A stretch of DNA of 58,849 nucleotides from Paulinella micropora (GCA_009731375.1 BJOX01000027.1:315497-374345); one strand, 5' to 3'. Shown: positions 22,339 through 37,011, counted from the stretch's first letter. Notes: generated from the sequence alone by a model not told the origin. Numbers and translations: made by a program.

Positions 22339-24320
22339 TGCATAGCTACAGCGAATATAGCAATAGCTGATGATGTTAGTCATAGAGATATTAGCTGTTG
22401 ACAGGCAAAGTCAAATTAGCTGATAGCCCGTAAAGCCTAGATTGTGATGGTAGGCTGAGCGTAGGCGGTGATATTACTGACAGAGAATACGTATTGAGAT
22501 GGATGTGTCAATTTTGTCGTATGCGTGTTGCGTGTTTCGCTTATTTTATGGCAATACTATACATACAATCACTTACTATCAGTACCCCAATGCGTTATGT
22601 GTTGACTCATTATGTCCCTTTTATCATTTATCTTACATTTTTGCTTGTATTGCATGATTTTATCTGCATGTTGTTATTCTTTTGCTTAATTTTTGACTTA
22701 ACGTTCAGTGAGTAGTTCAGACTAGCTACCTAGGCCTGCGCTATTTCAGTTTTCGTTTATAGTTAGAGCATAACTAGCCATTAGAGAGCATGAAGAACTA
22801 ATGAAGATAGAATTGATGATTGTGAGCGGCTTATCTAATGATTATGATAGCATATGGTCATAGAGCTCGGGGGTGCGTAATAGCGTGAGCAATCTAGTGA
22901 GTGTGAGAGCTAGTGACTGAATGTGGAGAGCGTCTAATGTGTCTTTGTCATGATTTTCCCTTTTGTGTTGTTTCATTCTTCTTCCTTTCCTATACATACG
23001 AGGAGATGACGAATAAGGGAGTTGATCGGCCCTTGGGCTGCCCTTTCTGATCCTCACACCAAATTTTTTTCAAGTTAGCAGTCATAGTAATCTTACATTT
23101 GTTACACTGTCTGATATTAATATATGATTGATTTTGCGTTGTTTGTTGTTTTTGCTTCATTTGCTAACCATATATTTCTTGTTCTTATCATTGTGTTGTT
23201 TTAGTCGTTTATCCCTTTCTAAATTTTTCCGAACGATATCCATCTACGGGCTCCGAAGCACTTGAAAAATTTGAAATTGGTTTATACATATATTATGTTT
23301 ATATATATGTGTTACTTGAATATATTGCTGAATTATCATCGGAGCCGTCCTAGAGCCATGGATAACAATAATAATTCTAATGAGATTATCCTATTGGAAA
23401 TCTATTCTTAACTTCGCCGTTATGAAATTTGGATTTCGGGGGGTGCGTTATTCTCATAGAATTATTAATTCAGTTTTCTGAGTCAAGTAGTAGTACTTAA
23501 GTTAGACGGATGCAATCAATTGCCTTTTTATCAATATTACTTAATTTCAGTCCTGAACTTCAGTATTTCCATACTATTACCTTTATTAAGTAATTCATCT
23601 TATCAAGTTATCTGGAATGTCTTAACCAACACGTGTCACTGAAAGTTTCCTTCCTTTCACCCTGAAGGGCAATGATTGATTAAAGATTGTCTCTGCATCA
23701 TAAGTCAGACTTGTCTCTTTATTAATCAGTTTTGTGAACGGTGACCGGACAATTGACTTCACCGCCCAGAACTCCACTAACCTTTATATAAACCGCAAAG
23801 CATTAACTGCTCAAAGGAATAGAAATCATTGAAGCGTGAAAAAAACTTGAATAAAAAATTTAAATCCACAAGTTCGCGAATCAGTATTGTAAGTTCTAAT
23901 TGAATGATGTTCAATTCAGGATTAACGGCGGAGACTCAGCCGGGACTGAGATTAAGGATTAACCGTGACGTACACGTTGAAAATTCGAACTTGAATTCAA
24001 AATCATCATCTATTGAAGAGTGATTGAAGTGATTTGTGTTCAATGATTTCGAAGTTCAAACCGTGACTGTGCCACTAATAGACTATTTATTTATAGGTAA
24101 ATACTTAATCTCACAGTTAATCCTAAAGTTATATAACCTGAAAATAGGACTTGAACGTCCTCAGTAATAATTGAACTATTCTGCCAGTGACTCCGATTCC
24201 TGCCAGCTTGATTTTTTTTTTCGCGAACAAGCTTTAATAATTTAGACTATGAAAATATTTCAGCTCCACGAAAAGCAAGCGTTCTTCAATCACTTAAAAT
24301 CGTTTAGTGGAGAAAAATAC
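20776..24320. other. No gene recognised; AT-rich with a poly-G tract at a 10-N gap
   Basis: No splice-joinable conserved coding segment seen on either strand. A GAGCGAG-rich purine stretch lies at about 21580-21760. A poly-G tract interrupted by ten N is at 22281-22337. From about 23200 the sequence is strongly AT-rich with no repeat structure I can define. Short open frames here have no recognisable features. Confidence 0.5.
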
Positions 24321-24321
24321 A

Positions 24322-24322
24322 T

Positions 24323-24412
<90 letters not shown>

Positions 24413-24416
24413 CTCA
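24322..24416. repeat. (TAGA)n/(CT)n/(CTAT)n compound microsatellite
   Basis: TAGA repeat, CT repeat and CTAT repeat in succession, ending just before the stop codon of the TPR gene. TAGA followed by CTAT makes the tract self-complementary. Confidence 0.9.
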
Positions 24417-24422
24417 GAGCGC

Positions 24423-25490
24423 TCACTTGGAGGCAGCGGCCAGCCACTTTTTTGGATCGTGTGTCCTTGGGTGGTCTGCCCCCAGGACGGCCTCGAAGCC
24501 CGACACGGCTTGCTGCAACAGGGACCTGCCTTCCGCTAGCCGGCCCTGCTCGCAGTGGACCACGCCGAGGTTGAAGGCAGAGCCAAGAGTGTCTGGATTC
24601 TGCGGCCCGAGACGTACCGAACGTGTTCGCAGGACACTGCGGTACAGAGACTCAGCCTCCGTCAGCTTACCCTGGGCTTGCAGCAACGAGGCCAGGTTGT
24701 TGACAGAAGTCGACATGTCCGGTCTCTCGGTCCCGAACATCCTCTCGCGTCCTTGCAGAGCCTGCGGACCAGAGGCTCGGCCTCCGCCAGCTTACCCTGG
24801 GCTTGCATCAACATGCCCAGGTTGTTGAGAGATTCCACCGTGTCCGGGTGTTCAGCCCCAAGCTTTTTTTCTTGACCTTGCAGGGCCCTGCGGTACAGAG
24901 GCTCGGCCTCCGCCAGCTTACCCTGGGCTTGCAGCAACGAGGCCAGGTCGTTGACAGAAGTCAACGTGCTCGGGTGCTCTGCCCCGAGAATCTTCTCTCG
25001 TCCTTGCAGAGCCCTGCGGACCAGAGACTCTGCCTCCGCCAGCTTACCCTGGGCTTGCAGCAACGAGGCCAGGTCGTTGACAGAATCCAACGTGGACGGG
25101 TGTTCAGCCCCGAGAATCTTCTCTCGTCCTTGCAGAGCCCTGCGGACCAGAGACTCGGCCTCCGCCAGCTTACCCTGGGCTTGCTGCAACGAGCCCAGGT
25201 CGTCGACAGAAGTCAACGTGGACGGGTGTTCAGCCCCGAGCGTCTTCTCTCGTCCTTGCAGAGCCCTGCGGACCAGAGGCTCGGCCTCCGCCAGCTTGCC
25301 CTGCTCTTTCAGCAACGAGGCCAGGTCGTTGACAGAAGTCAACGTGGACGGGTGTTCAGCCCCTCTCTCGCCCTTGCAGAGCCCTGCGGACCAGAGGCTC
25401 GGCCTCCGCCAGCTTGCCCTGCTCTTTCAGCAACATGCCCAGGTTGTTGAGAGAATCCAACGTGTCCGGGTGATCCTCGCGGACGGACAT
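24423..25490 (-). pseudogene. Kinesin-light-chain-type TPR repeat protein, two frame breaks
   Basis: About eight 42-residue repeats with the signature LASLLQAQGKLAEAEPLYRR, ALQGREK, LGAEHPSTLTS. This is the TPR form expanded in algal and protist proteins, where it forms a superhelical protein-binding scaffold. A start at 25490 (MSVREDHPDTLDSLNNLG) directly follows an ACAG acceptor-like sequence. The stop is TGA... at 24423 after KKWLAAASK. Two indels break the frame: about ten bases are missing near 25360, and one C is missing near 24757 (GAGCCTGCGG versus GAGCCCTGCGG in sister repeats). Between the breaks the frame is intact. Either a recent pseudogene, a collapse of near-identical repeats in assembly, or alternative splicing around the breaks. 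No NB-ARC domain is present in the window. Confidence 0.75.
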
Positions 25491-25609
25491 CTGTCGTTCA
25501 GGACAGCATACATTGATCATCCAGGCAAAATACTAGCAAAAGAAGAACGAAAAGAAAAATGAACGCATTTCATCCTCTATTCCTAGAGCTAGTCATTTCT
25601 TTTCCAGCA

Positions 25610-26126
<517 letters not shown>

Positions 26127-26575
26127 CCTGGAGACGGTCTCTGCCACTGGCAACTCAGCCTAGGGTTCAGATCTAACTATCTCCTACAATGACGATTTTG
26201 TGTCAGCCGTTAATCGCGCGCAGCGCAAGGGCTAAACAGGCAACCAACTCCTGACCATGGCTGATGAAGTCGGGGCGTGATGCAAAGGGTTGATGAAGTC
26301 GGGGTTGTAGAAGGTAACTCACAACGAGCGTGAACTCCTGAAACCTCGACTTGCTCATGGCATCATCTCCTTAGGGCACACGCTCCTGGGGAGTGTTCTA
26401 GTGTTGTCCCGTATAGTTCAAAAGGGCTCGGCTACCTTTCGGCTTGAACTGGGCACAGACACCAACCACAGCGAGACAGTGGTTGGTGTGCAGCTTGGCC
26501 GGTGCTGAAAGTTCTTGTCCGGGGGTAGTATAGGAGGCCATGGCTTTTCAAGCTAAGCCACGCCCATAGATTAAA
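26127..26575 (+). repeat. Dispersed repeat flanked by (TATC)n, complete copy
   Basis: About 450 bp. Opens CGGTCTCTGCCACTGGCAAC, contains TGAAGTCGGGGCGTGATGCA, CTCCTTAGGGCACACGCTCC and AGTATAGGAGGCCATGGCTT, and ends CACGCCCATAGATTAAACAT before TATC repeat. No long open frame. Copies at 16395-16617 and 50566-50976 share the order of segments. Non-autonomous element of unknown type; no tRNA head or terminal inverted repeat seen. Confidence 0.85.
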
Positions 26576-27080
<505 letters not shown>

Positions 27081-27312
27081 TGTGGTGGGGTGCCTTATGT
27101 GTGCCAAGCCATACGCCTATAAGTCACATGCCGAAATAGCGACGGGAAGCACAATCCTGTTCCCTCAGGGTGCCCTTTCTCGCTTGTTGAGCCCGGAATA
27201 AAACCCACAGTGCTCTGTCGGTTTATACTAGACTGTCGAACAGTCTCGAAACTCCATCTGCTTACTGGGCCCTCTGTAATGGAGGTGGGAGCTCGTTCTG
27301 CAAGGGGCGCTT
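27081..27312. other. Unique island between microsatellites
   Basis: Non-repetitive 230 bp (GTGGTGGGGTGCCTTATGTG ... GGAGGTGGGAGCTCGTTCTG) ending at a gap. No other copy is complete in the window, and no coding segment is supported. By analogy with 26127-26575 it may be another dispersed repeat. Confidence 0.4.
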
Positions 27313-28305
27313 NNNNNNNNNNNNNNNNNNNNNNNNNNNNNNNNNNNNNNNNNNNNNNNNNNNNNNNNNNNNNNNNNNNNNNNNNNNNNNNNNNNNNNNN
27401 NNNNNNNNNNNNNNNNNNNNNNNNNNNNNNNNNNNNNNNNNNNNNNNNNNNNNNNNNNNNNNNNNNNNNNNNNNNNNNNNNNNNNNNNNNNNNNNNNNNN
27501 NNNNNNNNNNNNNNNNNNNNNNNNNNNNNNNNNNNNNNNNNNNNNNNNNNNNNNNNNNNNNNNNNNNNNNNNNNNNNNNNNNNNNNNNNNNNNNNNNNNN
27601 NNNNNNNNNNNNNNNNNNNNNNNNNNNNNNNNNNNNNNNNNNNNNNNNNNNNNNNNNNNNNNNNNNNNNNNNNNNNNNNNNNNNNNNNNNNNNNNNNNNN
27701 NNNNNNNNNNNNNNNNNNNNNNNNNNNNNNNNNNNNNNNNNNNNNNNNNNNNNNNNNNNNNNNNNNNNNNNNNNNNNNNNNNNNNNNNNNNNNNNNNNNN
27801 NNNNNNNNNNNNNNNNNNNNNNNNNNNNNNNNNNNNNNNNNNNNNNNNNNNNNNNNNNNNNNNNNNNNNNNNNNNNNNNNNNNNNNNNNNNNNNNNNNNN
27901 NNNNNNNNNNNNNNNNNNNNNNNNNNNNNNNNNNNNNNNNNNNNNNNNNNNNNNNNNNNNNNNNNNNNNNNNNNNNNNNNNNNNNNNNNNNNNNNNNNNN
28001 NNNNNNNNNNNNNNNNNNNNNNNNNNNNNNNNNNNNNNNNNNNNNNNNNNNNNNNNNNNNNNNNNNNNNNNNNNNNNNNNNNNNNNNNNNNNNNNNNNNN
28101 NNNNNNNNNNNNNNNNNNNNNNNNNNNNNNNNNNNNNNNNNNNNNNNNNNNNNNNNNNNNNNNNNNNNNNNNNNNNNNNNNNNNNNNNNNNNNNNNNNNN
28201 NNNNNNNNNNNNNNNNNNNNNNNNNNNNNNNNNNNNNNNNNNNNNNNNNNNNNNNNNNNNNNNNNNNNNNNNNNNNNNNNNNNNNNNNNNNNNNNNNNNN
28301 NNNNN
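27313..28305. other. Assembly gap (N)
   Basis: 993 N inside the tetranucleotide region. Confidence 0.99.
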
Positions 28306-29938
<1,633 letters not shown>

Positions 29939-30016
29939 GCATTTGCATATGCATATCCATATGCACATGCACATGCATATAGATATACATATACATATAC
30001 ATATACATATATACAC

Positions 30017-30081
<65 letters not shown>

Positions 30082-30175
30082 AATACATATACAAATACAT
30101 ATACAAATACATATACAAATACATATACATACACATATACATATACATATACACATACACATACATATGCATTAC
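29939..30175. repeat. (ACATAT)n microsatellite
   Basis: CATATA/ACATAT hexamers with ACAAAT variants, in the likely first intron of the minus-strand exon at 30361-30539. Confidence 0.95.
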
Positions 30176-30360
30176 ATATAAATATAAATGCTTTGCGTGT
30201 GCCCATAGCATAGCACAAGACAGCATTCGCGTACATCAGTACACATGTACACATGAGCATAGATGACATACATGAATTACATGCATGTATGCACGTACGC
30301 ATGCATGCACGCATGCATGTATGTATGCATGTATGTATGTATGCATGCGTGAATACAGTC

Positions 30361-30539
30361 ACAAAGTGGTCTAGGAGCAGCTGTCCTCTGCCAGCTACCT
30401 TGTCCTCGGCCTCGCTGGTTTCTGCCTGCTGCAATGCCCGGGCTTGTCTATAGCGGTAGTAGCCATAAGCTGTTGCATCACCTGCCGCAGCAGCGACTAG
30501 CAGGACCGCCTTCTTTTGGCTTGATGACAGGGACTGCAT
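30361..30539 (-). CDS. First exon of an unidentified minus-strand gene
   Basis: ATG at 30539 opens MQSLSSSQKKAVLLVAAAAG, followed by a Tyr-rich turn, a Gln/Glu-rich charged stretch (ARALQQAETSEAEDKVAGRG) and LLLDHF. A GT donor follows (CACTTT|GTGACT). Residues 11-20 are strongly hydrophobic, so a short membrane anchor is possible. The rest must lie beyond the repeats and gap to the left or is lost; I cannot identify it. Confidence 0.4.
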
Positions 30540-30739
30540 CTAAACAAGTCCAAAGTAAATTTGAGGCTAAACCTACCTAGAAATAGGTGTGTGAAGCACA
30601 AGGAAAACTGGCGTGTACGTTTGATTAGATTTGCCCGCATTACGTCGGAATGAATAATATGACACAATCTCTCGACATGAATAATACTTGATGAAATCGA
30701 CCACCACAGTAGGCAATAGTGACTGTAATGATGCAAAAT

Positions 30740-30778
30740 CTAAACTACTACTACTACTACTGCTACTACTACTACTAT

Positions 30779-30827
<49 letters not shown>

Positions 30828-30860
30828 GCTACTACTACTACTACCACTACTATAGCTATA

Positions 30861-30911
<51 letters not shown>

Positions 30912-30930
30912 TTACTATTACTACTACTAT

Positions 30931-30980
<50 letters not shown>

Positions 30981-31004
30981 TAGCTACTACTACTACTACT
31001 ACTA

Positions 31005-31055
<51 letters not shown>

Positions 31056-31111
31056 ACTACTACTACCTACTACTTACTACTACTTACTACTACTTACTAC
31101 TTACTACTACT

Positions 31112-31164
<53 letters not shown>

Positions 31165-31213
31165 ACTACTACCTACTACTACCACTACTACTACTACCAC
31201 CACCAACACCACC

Positions 31214-31263
<50 letters not shown>

Positions 31264-31307
31264 CTACTACTACTACCACTACTACCACTACCACTACAAC
31301 TACTACA

Positions 31308-31344
<37 letters not shown>

Positions 31345-31371
31345 AGAAAAATAATAATAATACTTCCACAC

Positions 31372-31419
<48 letters not shown>

Positions 31420-31445
31420 TTACTTTTACAGACTACTACCTACTG

Positions 31446-31496
<51 letters not shown>

Positions 31497-31497
31497 G
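30740..31497. repeat. (CTA)n trinucleotide array
   Basis: CTA/TAC repeat with CCA and CTAC interruptions over about 760 bp. It gives long Thr or Tyr homopolymer frames with no biological support. Confidence 0.97.
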
Positions 31498-31616
31498 GCT
31501 AGGCTAGGCTAGTGTTTTTTCTTATTCAGCCAACGGGAAACTGAAAAACGATAAAAAATAACCCGTTAGTTGTGATGCAGACTTTGCTACCATAACCGCG
31601 TTAGATTCAGCTACTA

Positions 31617-31791
31617 CTACCGCTACACTACGACTACGACTACGACTACGACTACGACTACGACTACGACGACTACTACGACTACGACGACTACGACGAC
31701 TACGACGACTACGACGACTACGACGACTACGACGACTACGACGACTACGACGACGACGACTAGGACGACTACGACGACTACGACGACTACG

Positions 31792-31885
<94 letters not shown>

Positions 31886-31890
31886 TATAG
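31617..31890. repeat. (CTACGA)n and (CTA)n array
   Basis: CTACGA hexamers (31620-31790) pass into pure CTA. The CGA variant appears only here in the CTA region, a local motif mutation that spread. Confidence 0.95.
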
Positions 31891-32073
31891 CTACTACTAC
31901 TAGGCCTAGGCCTTCGATTTAATGAAGTTAAGAAATTTAACCTCTGGTCATCCATACAAATCGTCAGCTCAAGAGCTATTGATTTAACTAGATGGTGACC
32001 TACTTCTCAAATGATTAAGAATATTAAAATATTTAAATATTAAAATAAAATAGATTGAAAGTATTAAAATAAA

Positions 32074-32299
<226 letters not shown>

Positions 32300-32635
32300 T
32301 GACTGCAGTGAATAATTGTCTGAGTAACTGAGTTGGCTGCGTGATCAGTCATCTGACTCGATGTAAAAAAGACTGTGAAAACATAAGCAACGTAGAACCT
32401 CTGAAACATGTGAAATATGTCTGAGGTGTAATCTGTTTTGAAACACAAGAACTAATAACTACCCCATAACAGCGAACTTGTGCTGACGACCGAGATTATA
32501 TATATATATGTACATAAAATATATATATATATGTATATAAATACATACATACTTACATACATACACACATACATACATACATACATACATTGCTTCCATG
32601 CCAGGCCATGCTATGGACAACTAATTGTTGTGTTG

Positions 32636-33398
<763 letters not shown>

Positions 33399-33566
33399 TA
33401 GTAGATGATACAGAAAATCTCGGCGTGAATTTTTGCAAATTCACCGCCTTCGTTTTCTGTTCCAGCCTCCTATTAATTCCCAAGCGTCATTTCACAAATA
33501 CCTAAATGCTCCATATCAGGCAGAGTGGGCCGTGAGAGAGACTCTTGAGTAGACTTGATTATTTTT

Positions 33567-33604
33567 GTTCCCGCTATAAAAGGAGCGGGAACGTTTGTTC
33601 CCGC
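33567..33604. repeat. Inverted repeat GTTCCCGCT / AGCGGGAAC plus a third half-copy
   Basis: GTTCCCGCT (33567-33575), 8-nt spacer ATAAAAGG, AGCGGGAAC (33584-33592), then GTTCCCGC again at 33597-33604. The spacer creates CTATAAAAGG, a TATA-like box. It could be an element end or a promoter. It stands out as GC-rich arms in AT-rich surroundings. Confidence 0.55.
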
Positions 33605-34238
33605 GAGAAAATTTGAAGATTAGCAAGACAACCTTACCACTCTCAGATTTGCATTTTTTGTTTTGCACAAAAGTGCTTCTAGTTTCGTTTTTAAGGCATT
33701 ACAAGAATCCCACCCACCCACCCATTTACATTATGTCTTTTCGCTTGGGTGTGGTAGTGGTGAGTGGCGGATGAGAAATAATTTACACCCATACACATCT
33801 CACACAATTTTACATCTAACGCTTCTCATCTCATGCACAATCACGCATATTCCATGCACAATCTCATGCACAATCTAGGTCTTATGTGTTTCAGCACAAA
33901 GACCTAGGAGAGAGGGGAGAGAGCTCATGGAATGTATGGTATGCTGTGAAATGAAGTTTTTGCAAGCTTGCGCAGCAAAAATCAATACTAAGCAACAAAA
34001 CAGAAAAATAAAAAAGCAAAATTTGATAAATACAAGAAAGCCCGGCGGCAAAATAAAGAAATCTTTCTTATTCATATTTTCGTTTTTAAATAAAAGCAAG
34101 AAAAAGTTTTAAATTAAAAAAAAGGTTTTTAAATAAAAATAAAATAATACAAAGAAACAAAAACAAACAAATAGCCTTACATAGCACACTACGAGAAAAC
34201 ATATATGTATCATAAAAAAAAATTTCGTCTTGATATAG

Positions 34239-34481
34239 ATGGACGACAAACACCAAATTAGAAAGCAGAAGAGAAACGAATACTTAAAAGAAAGAAGGAA
34301 GAATAGATATACATGTGTCTGTGGTAAGACGATAGGAATATATAGTAAATACACACATGAAAAAAGTCAAACACATAGAGACTTTTTCGCTGAGAAAGAA
34401 GAAATTATGTTAGGAGGTCATAAATTCACTCGTATAACATATAGAAACGACGACATACAAAGATATTTTAAAAATAAATAA
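34239..34481 (+). CDS. Small zinc-finger-like ORF, 80 aa
   Basis: Complete ATG-to-stop frame. Basic N-terminus (KQKRNEYLKERRKN) followed by YTCVCGKTIGIYSKYTHEKS and QTH, giving C-x-C...H...H spacing like the short Cys/His fingers that accompany nucleases in giant viruses and virophages. It lies 46 bp before the GIY-YIG gene on the same strand. The function is unknown; nucleic-acid binding is the likely role. Confidence 0.6.
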   Translation: MDDKHQIRKQKRNEYLKERRKNRYTCVCGKTIGIYSKYTHEKSQTHRDFFAEKEEIMLGGHKFTRITYRNDDIQRYFKNK

Positions 34482-34527
34482 TTAATTTTATTTTAAACTT
34501 ATTATTTTTTAATATATATAACGAGAA

Positions 34528-35189
34528 ATGACAACTTTGGAAATTTACAAAATATTCAATACCATGGACGAAAACGACAAGGAATTTTATATAGGAAGCA
34601 CGACACAATATTATTTATCGGGTAGGTTTAGTCATCATAAGTTGCTATGTAAGAAAGTACTTAATAGAAAGTTATACAATCATATGAACAACAAAGGAAT
34701 GAAAAATTTTAAGTGTGTTTTAATTCACGAGGAAGTAATTGAAAATTATAACATTGATAAACAGAGGGCTATTGAACAGAAATACATTGATGAATTGAAA
34801 CCAACATTAAATTTAAACAATGCGTTTGGGGTTGGTGCTTCTGATGTAAAAAGAACACGAACCGAATTTGAAGGAAGGGCTTTTACAAATGAGAATGAAA
34901 AGAAACGAATTGAATATAATAAAGTTTATCATAAAGAATACCAAAAGAAATACTAGGCTAAGTTATGAAAAAGAAAGCAAGAAAGTCAGAGAGTATCAAA
35001 AAAAGTATTTTTGATACAAACAAAAGTATTTTGGTCGCTAAGAAAAGGGAAGAACTTTTCAGAATAAGAGAAAGCAAAAATTATTATTATTGTGAGTTAT
35101 GTAATTTTACAGGAGTATCTCAATCATCACTCATTACACACAATAACTCAAAAAAACATATGTCAAAAATGAATTTAATTTCTATTTAA
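34528..35189 (+). pseudogene. GIY-YIG endonuclease with C-terminal C2H2 finger, frame broken
   Basis: 34528-34956 encodes the nuclease: LEIYKIFN and FYIGST form the GIY and YIG strands about 20 residues apart. RFSHHK gives the conserved Arg, RAIEQKYIDEL the catalytic Glu, and PTLNLNNA the usual final motif. A stop follows at 34954-34956. The next frame (34965-35189) is Lys-rich and ends with a C2H2 finger (YYYCELCNFTGVSQSSLITH, then NNSKKH). Between them a third frame repeats the REYQKKY phrase found before the stop, so two small indels probably split one gene. Nucleases of this type act as homing-like or repair enzymes in large DNA viruses and their parasites. Only the nuclease half is intact. 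Confidence 0.7.
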
Positions 35190-35279
35190 ACTTTTAATTT
35201 CTATTAATTATTATAATTAAATAAAAATTTTCCATTTTATTTTATTATTTTTATATCCTCACTTTTATAAAAGTAAAAT

Positions 35280-35459
35280 ATGCCACCACCCTTACCAACA
35301 ACAACAAGACTAGATAAAAATGTAATTCAAGTGTTGAAGACTAAGAAGAATTTAAGGGAAACAAAGACCCGCGAGACTAAGCAGAGAGAATGTAAACTCG
35401 TTGAACTAAGACCAATAAAAAACAAAGGATTATTATCCTTACTCCTTGGATTGATATGA
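35280..35459 (+). CDS. Small basic ORF, 59 aa, uncertain
   Basis: ATG-to-TGA frame beginning MPPPLPTTTRLDKNVIQVLK, then Lys/Arg-rich (KKNLRETKTRETKQRE), ending LLSLLLGLI. It overlaps the minus-strand remnant at 35462 only at its edge. A basic middle and a hydrophobic end could suit a small virion protein, but I do not recognise it. Confidence 0.3.
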   Translation: MPPPLPTTTRLDKNVIQVLKTKKNLRETKTRETKQRECKLVELRPIKNKGLLSLLLGLI

Positions 35460-35461
35460 AT

Positions 35462-35830
35462 TCCTTCATCTGTTTTATGTTTCTTATCACTCACTGAGAG
35501 ATTACAACCGCCTCCATCTTCTTGAATAATTTGAATAGTCATATGTTGAATAATTCTTTCATATCCATTCGCACTGGCTTCAAGATTTTGTTCGTTGTAT
35601 AGATATATATCACGAAACAACTCATCAACGTCTTTTAACTTAACGGAATGAAAGTTTTCCATTTATAAAACTTACTATCATCAACATCCGTTATATAACC
35701 AAACTTGCCATGAAGACTTGCTTCGTTTGTCAGACCTCTATTTTTAGCATCTTCACTGCTCTCATAATTAATATTTCAATCGCATCCATATCATAAAAGT
35801 TAATGTCAAGGTCTTTAGAAGGGTATGTAT
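35462..35830 (-). pseudogene. Degraded minus-strand gene of the insertion, unrecognised
   Basis: Pieces in two or three frames read in one direction: NFYDMDAIEIL, then LHGKFGYITDVDDSKFYKWK, then DVDELFRDIYLYNEQNLEAS and a Gly-rich DGGGCNLSVSD. Each piece has normal protein-like composition, and the breaks are single-base shifts near 35780 and 35655. I see no catalytic motif. A structural or replication protein of the element is possible. Confidence 0.4.
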
Positions 35831-35844
35831 CTTGTTTCTTCTAT

Positions 35845-36489
35845 GTTGTTAAGTATATATTAAATCTACTTTTGAAAGGAAAATCAAAACTTAATAAAAA
35901 AGTTTGTAATGATATTAGACAAGAATTCAAACTTGAATATAATTCATATATATCATTTTTAATAGTATCTGAAATCTAAAAAAAATATTGTATTGAAAGT
36001 AAGTATTTTGAATTGACATGCAACAAGCAAACAGACATTCAAAAACTTTGAAGACCCTTTGATTATTGCGAACGTGCTCTGTTATCTTCTTAAATGTCGT
36101 TTATATAAGTTTCATAAAAAGACTGAATAAAAATAAGTGTCCAGATTGCTTTTCAACTTATTTTAATAAGCACACTTGTAATAATAAAAGAATTTCATAT
36201 GCAAAGGCTAAATTAAGAGGAAAAGAAAATCAGGTAAGATCTTTACTTACTAGATTTGAAGAGGCTAAGTATAATAATCAAGATGAGGTATTTCATTATG
36301 ATTTAGAGACTTTTACGAATGAATATGAATTACACACCGTGGCACCATATATAGCGGGATATACGATTGCCGATATCGGTTTTTAGTATGTCGCCGGAGA
36401 TGAATGTATTCCTAAATTACTCAACATAATTTTTTGAATATGCGGAGGATTTATCAAAAAGGAAACCAAAAGCGACATTATATGTTATG
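35845..36489 (+). pseudogene. Family B DNA polymerase, N-terminal fragment (protein-primed type)
   Basis: A Cys/His cluster (NKCPDCFSTYFNKHTC) precedes VFHYDLETFTNEYELH. The DLET phrase is the ExoI motif (Asp and Glu metal ligands) of the 3'-5' exonuclease domain, in the FxYDLET form typical of protein-primed polymerases of Polintons, virophages and linear plasmids. After a stop at about 36386 another frame reads EYAEDLSKRKPKATLYVM, as expected just before the ExoII region. Sequence then switches to unrelated GC-rich DNA. Upstream pieces (FEDPLIIANVLCYLLKCRL; RQEFKLEYNSYISFLIV) fit the N-terminus in other frames. Polymerase palm motifs are absent, so it cannot replicate DNA. Confidence 0.7.
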
Positions 36490-37011
36490 TAGGTGAAGCT
36501 GCAGCTGTCGGTGAAGCTGCAGCTGTCGGCGTGGCTGACCCATCCGCTGATCTTCCTGCTCCCGACACTCAAGTTTCATCGCGTTTGACTGGGTAACGTC
36601 AAACCGCAAATCCAGGAAGCAACTCGTCGACTCTTTCAGCTTGGGGCAGGTAACACGTGTGGACCTGGACGAGGATGATCCCGGGGCAGATCTCAACTCC
36701 AGAATCTCCGGCATCAAGTTGAAAGTATGGGGCCGATCGCCCGGTTCCAACCAATATACTGCAGAGTATTTTCGCTGTTGGTTGCCGGCATGGCACAGAG
36801 GAGACTCGGAAACAAGCGATGCAGAACCCAAGCACAGCGGCTAAAAAGCCTACGGTATGAAGAGTGGGAGAAAGATGTATATGCAAAACACTGTCACATC
36901 ATCACGCTCGATATTAGTATGATGCAATCTGGAGGTGATGATTCGCCCTTGCTAATCGCGCCGCAAGATCAGGACTCGGAAGCGATAAAAAACGGTTTAG
37001 CATCATACTAG
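36490..37011 (+). CDS. Possible host coding exons, unrecognised
   Basis: GC-richer segment right of the insertion. A frame at 36641-36844 reads QVTRVDLDEDDPGADLNSRI, then SGIKLKVWGRSPGSNQYTAE. A continuation to 37011 is in another frame with possible AG junctions near 36760. The first 45 bp are a tandem GGTGAAGCTGCAGCTGTC repeat. Codon-like structure is plausible, but no family is recognised and strand is uncertain. Confidence 0.25.

Larger units (their letters stand above)
33560..36489. mobile_element. Decayed AT-rich viral-type insertion (Polinton-like/Maverick-like)
   Basis: Base composition turns sharply AT-rich, and compact ATG-started frames replace exon-intron genes. Content in order: small zinc-finger ORF, GIY-YIG nuclease with a C2H2 end, a small ORF, a minus-strand remnant, and the N-terminal part of a family B DNA polymerase cut off at about 36489, where GC-richer host-like sequence resumes abruptly. 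This gene set is typical of Polinton-like viruses, virophages or related elements of protists. Capsid, integrase and ATPase genes were not recognised, so the copy is a fragment. The left limit is uncertain; a GC-containing inverted repeat at 33567-33604 is the best candidate for an end. Confidence 0.6.

Noticed and set aside
24427-25562. Plus-strand open frames of 130-215 residues over the TPR region
   Set aside because: Antisense shadows of a 126-bp coding repeat. The minus strand gives clear TPR consensus, the plus strand does not.
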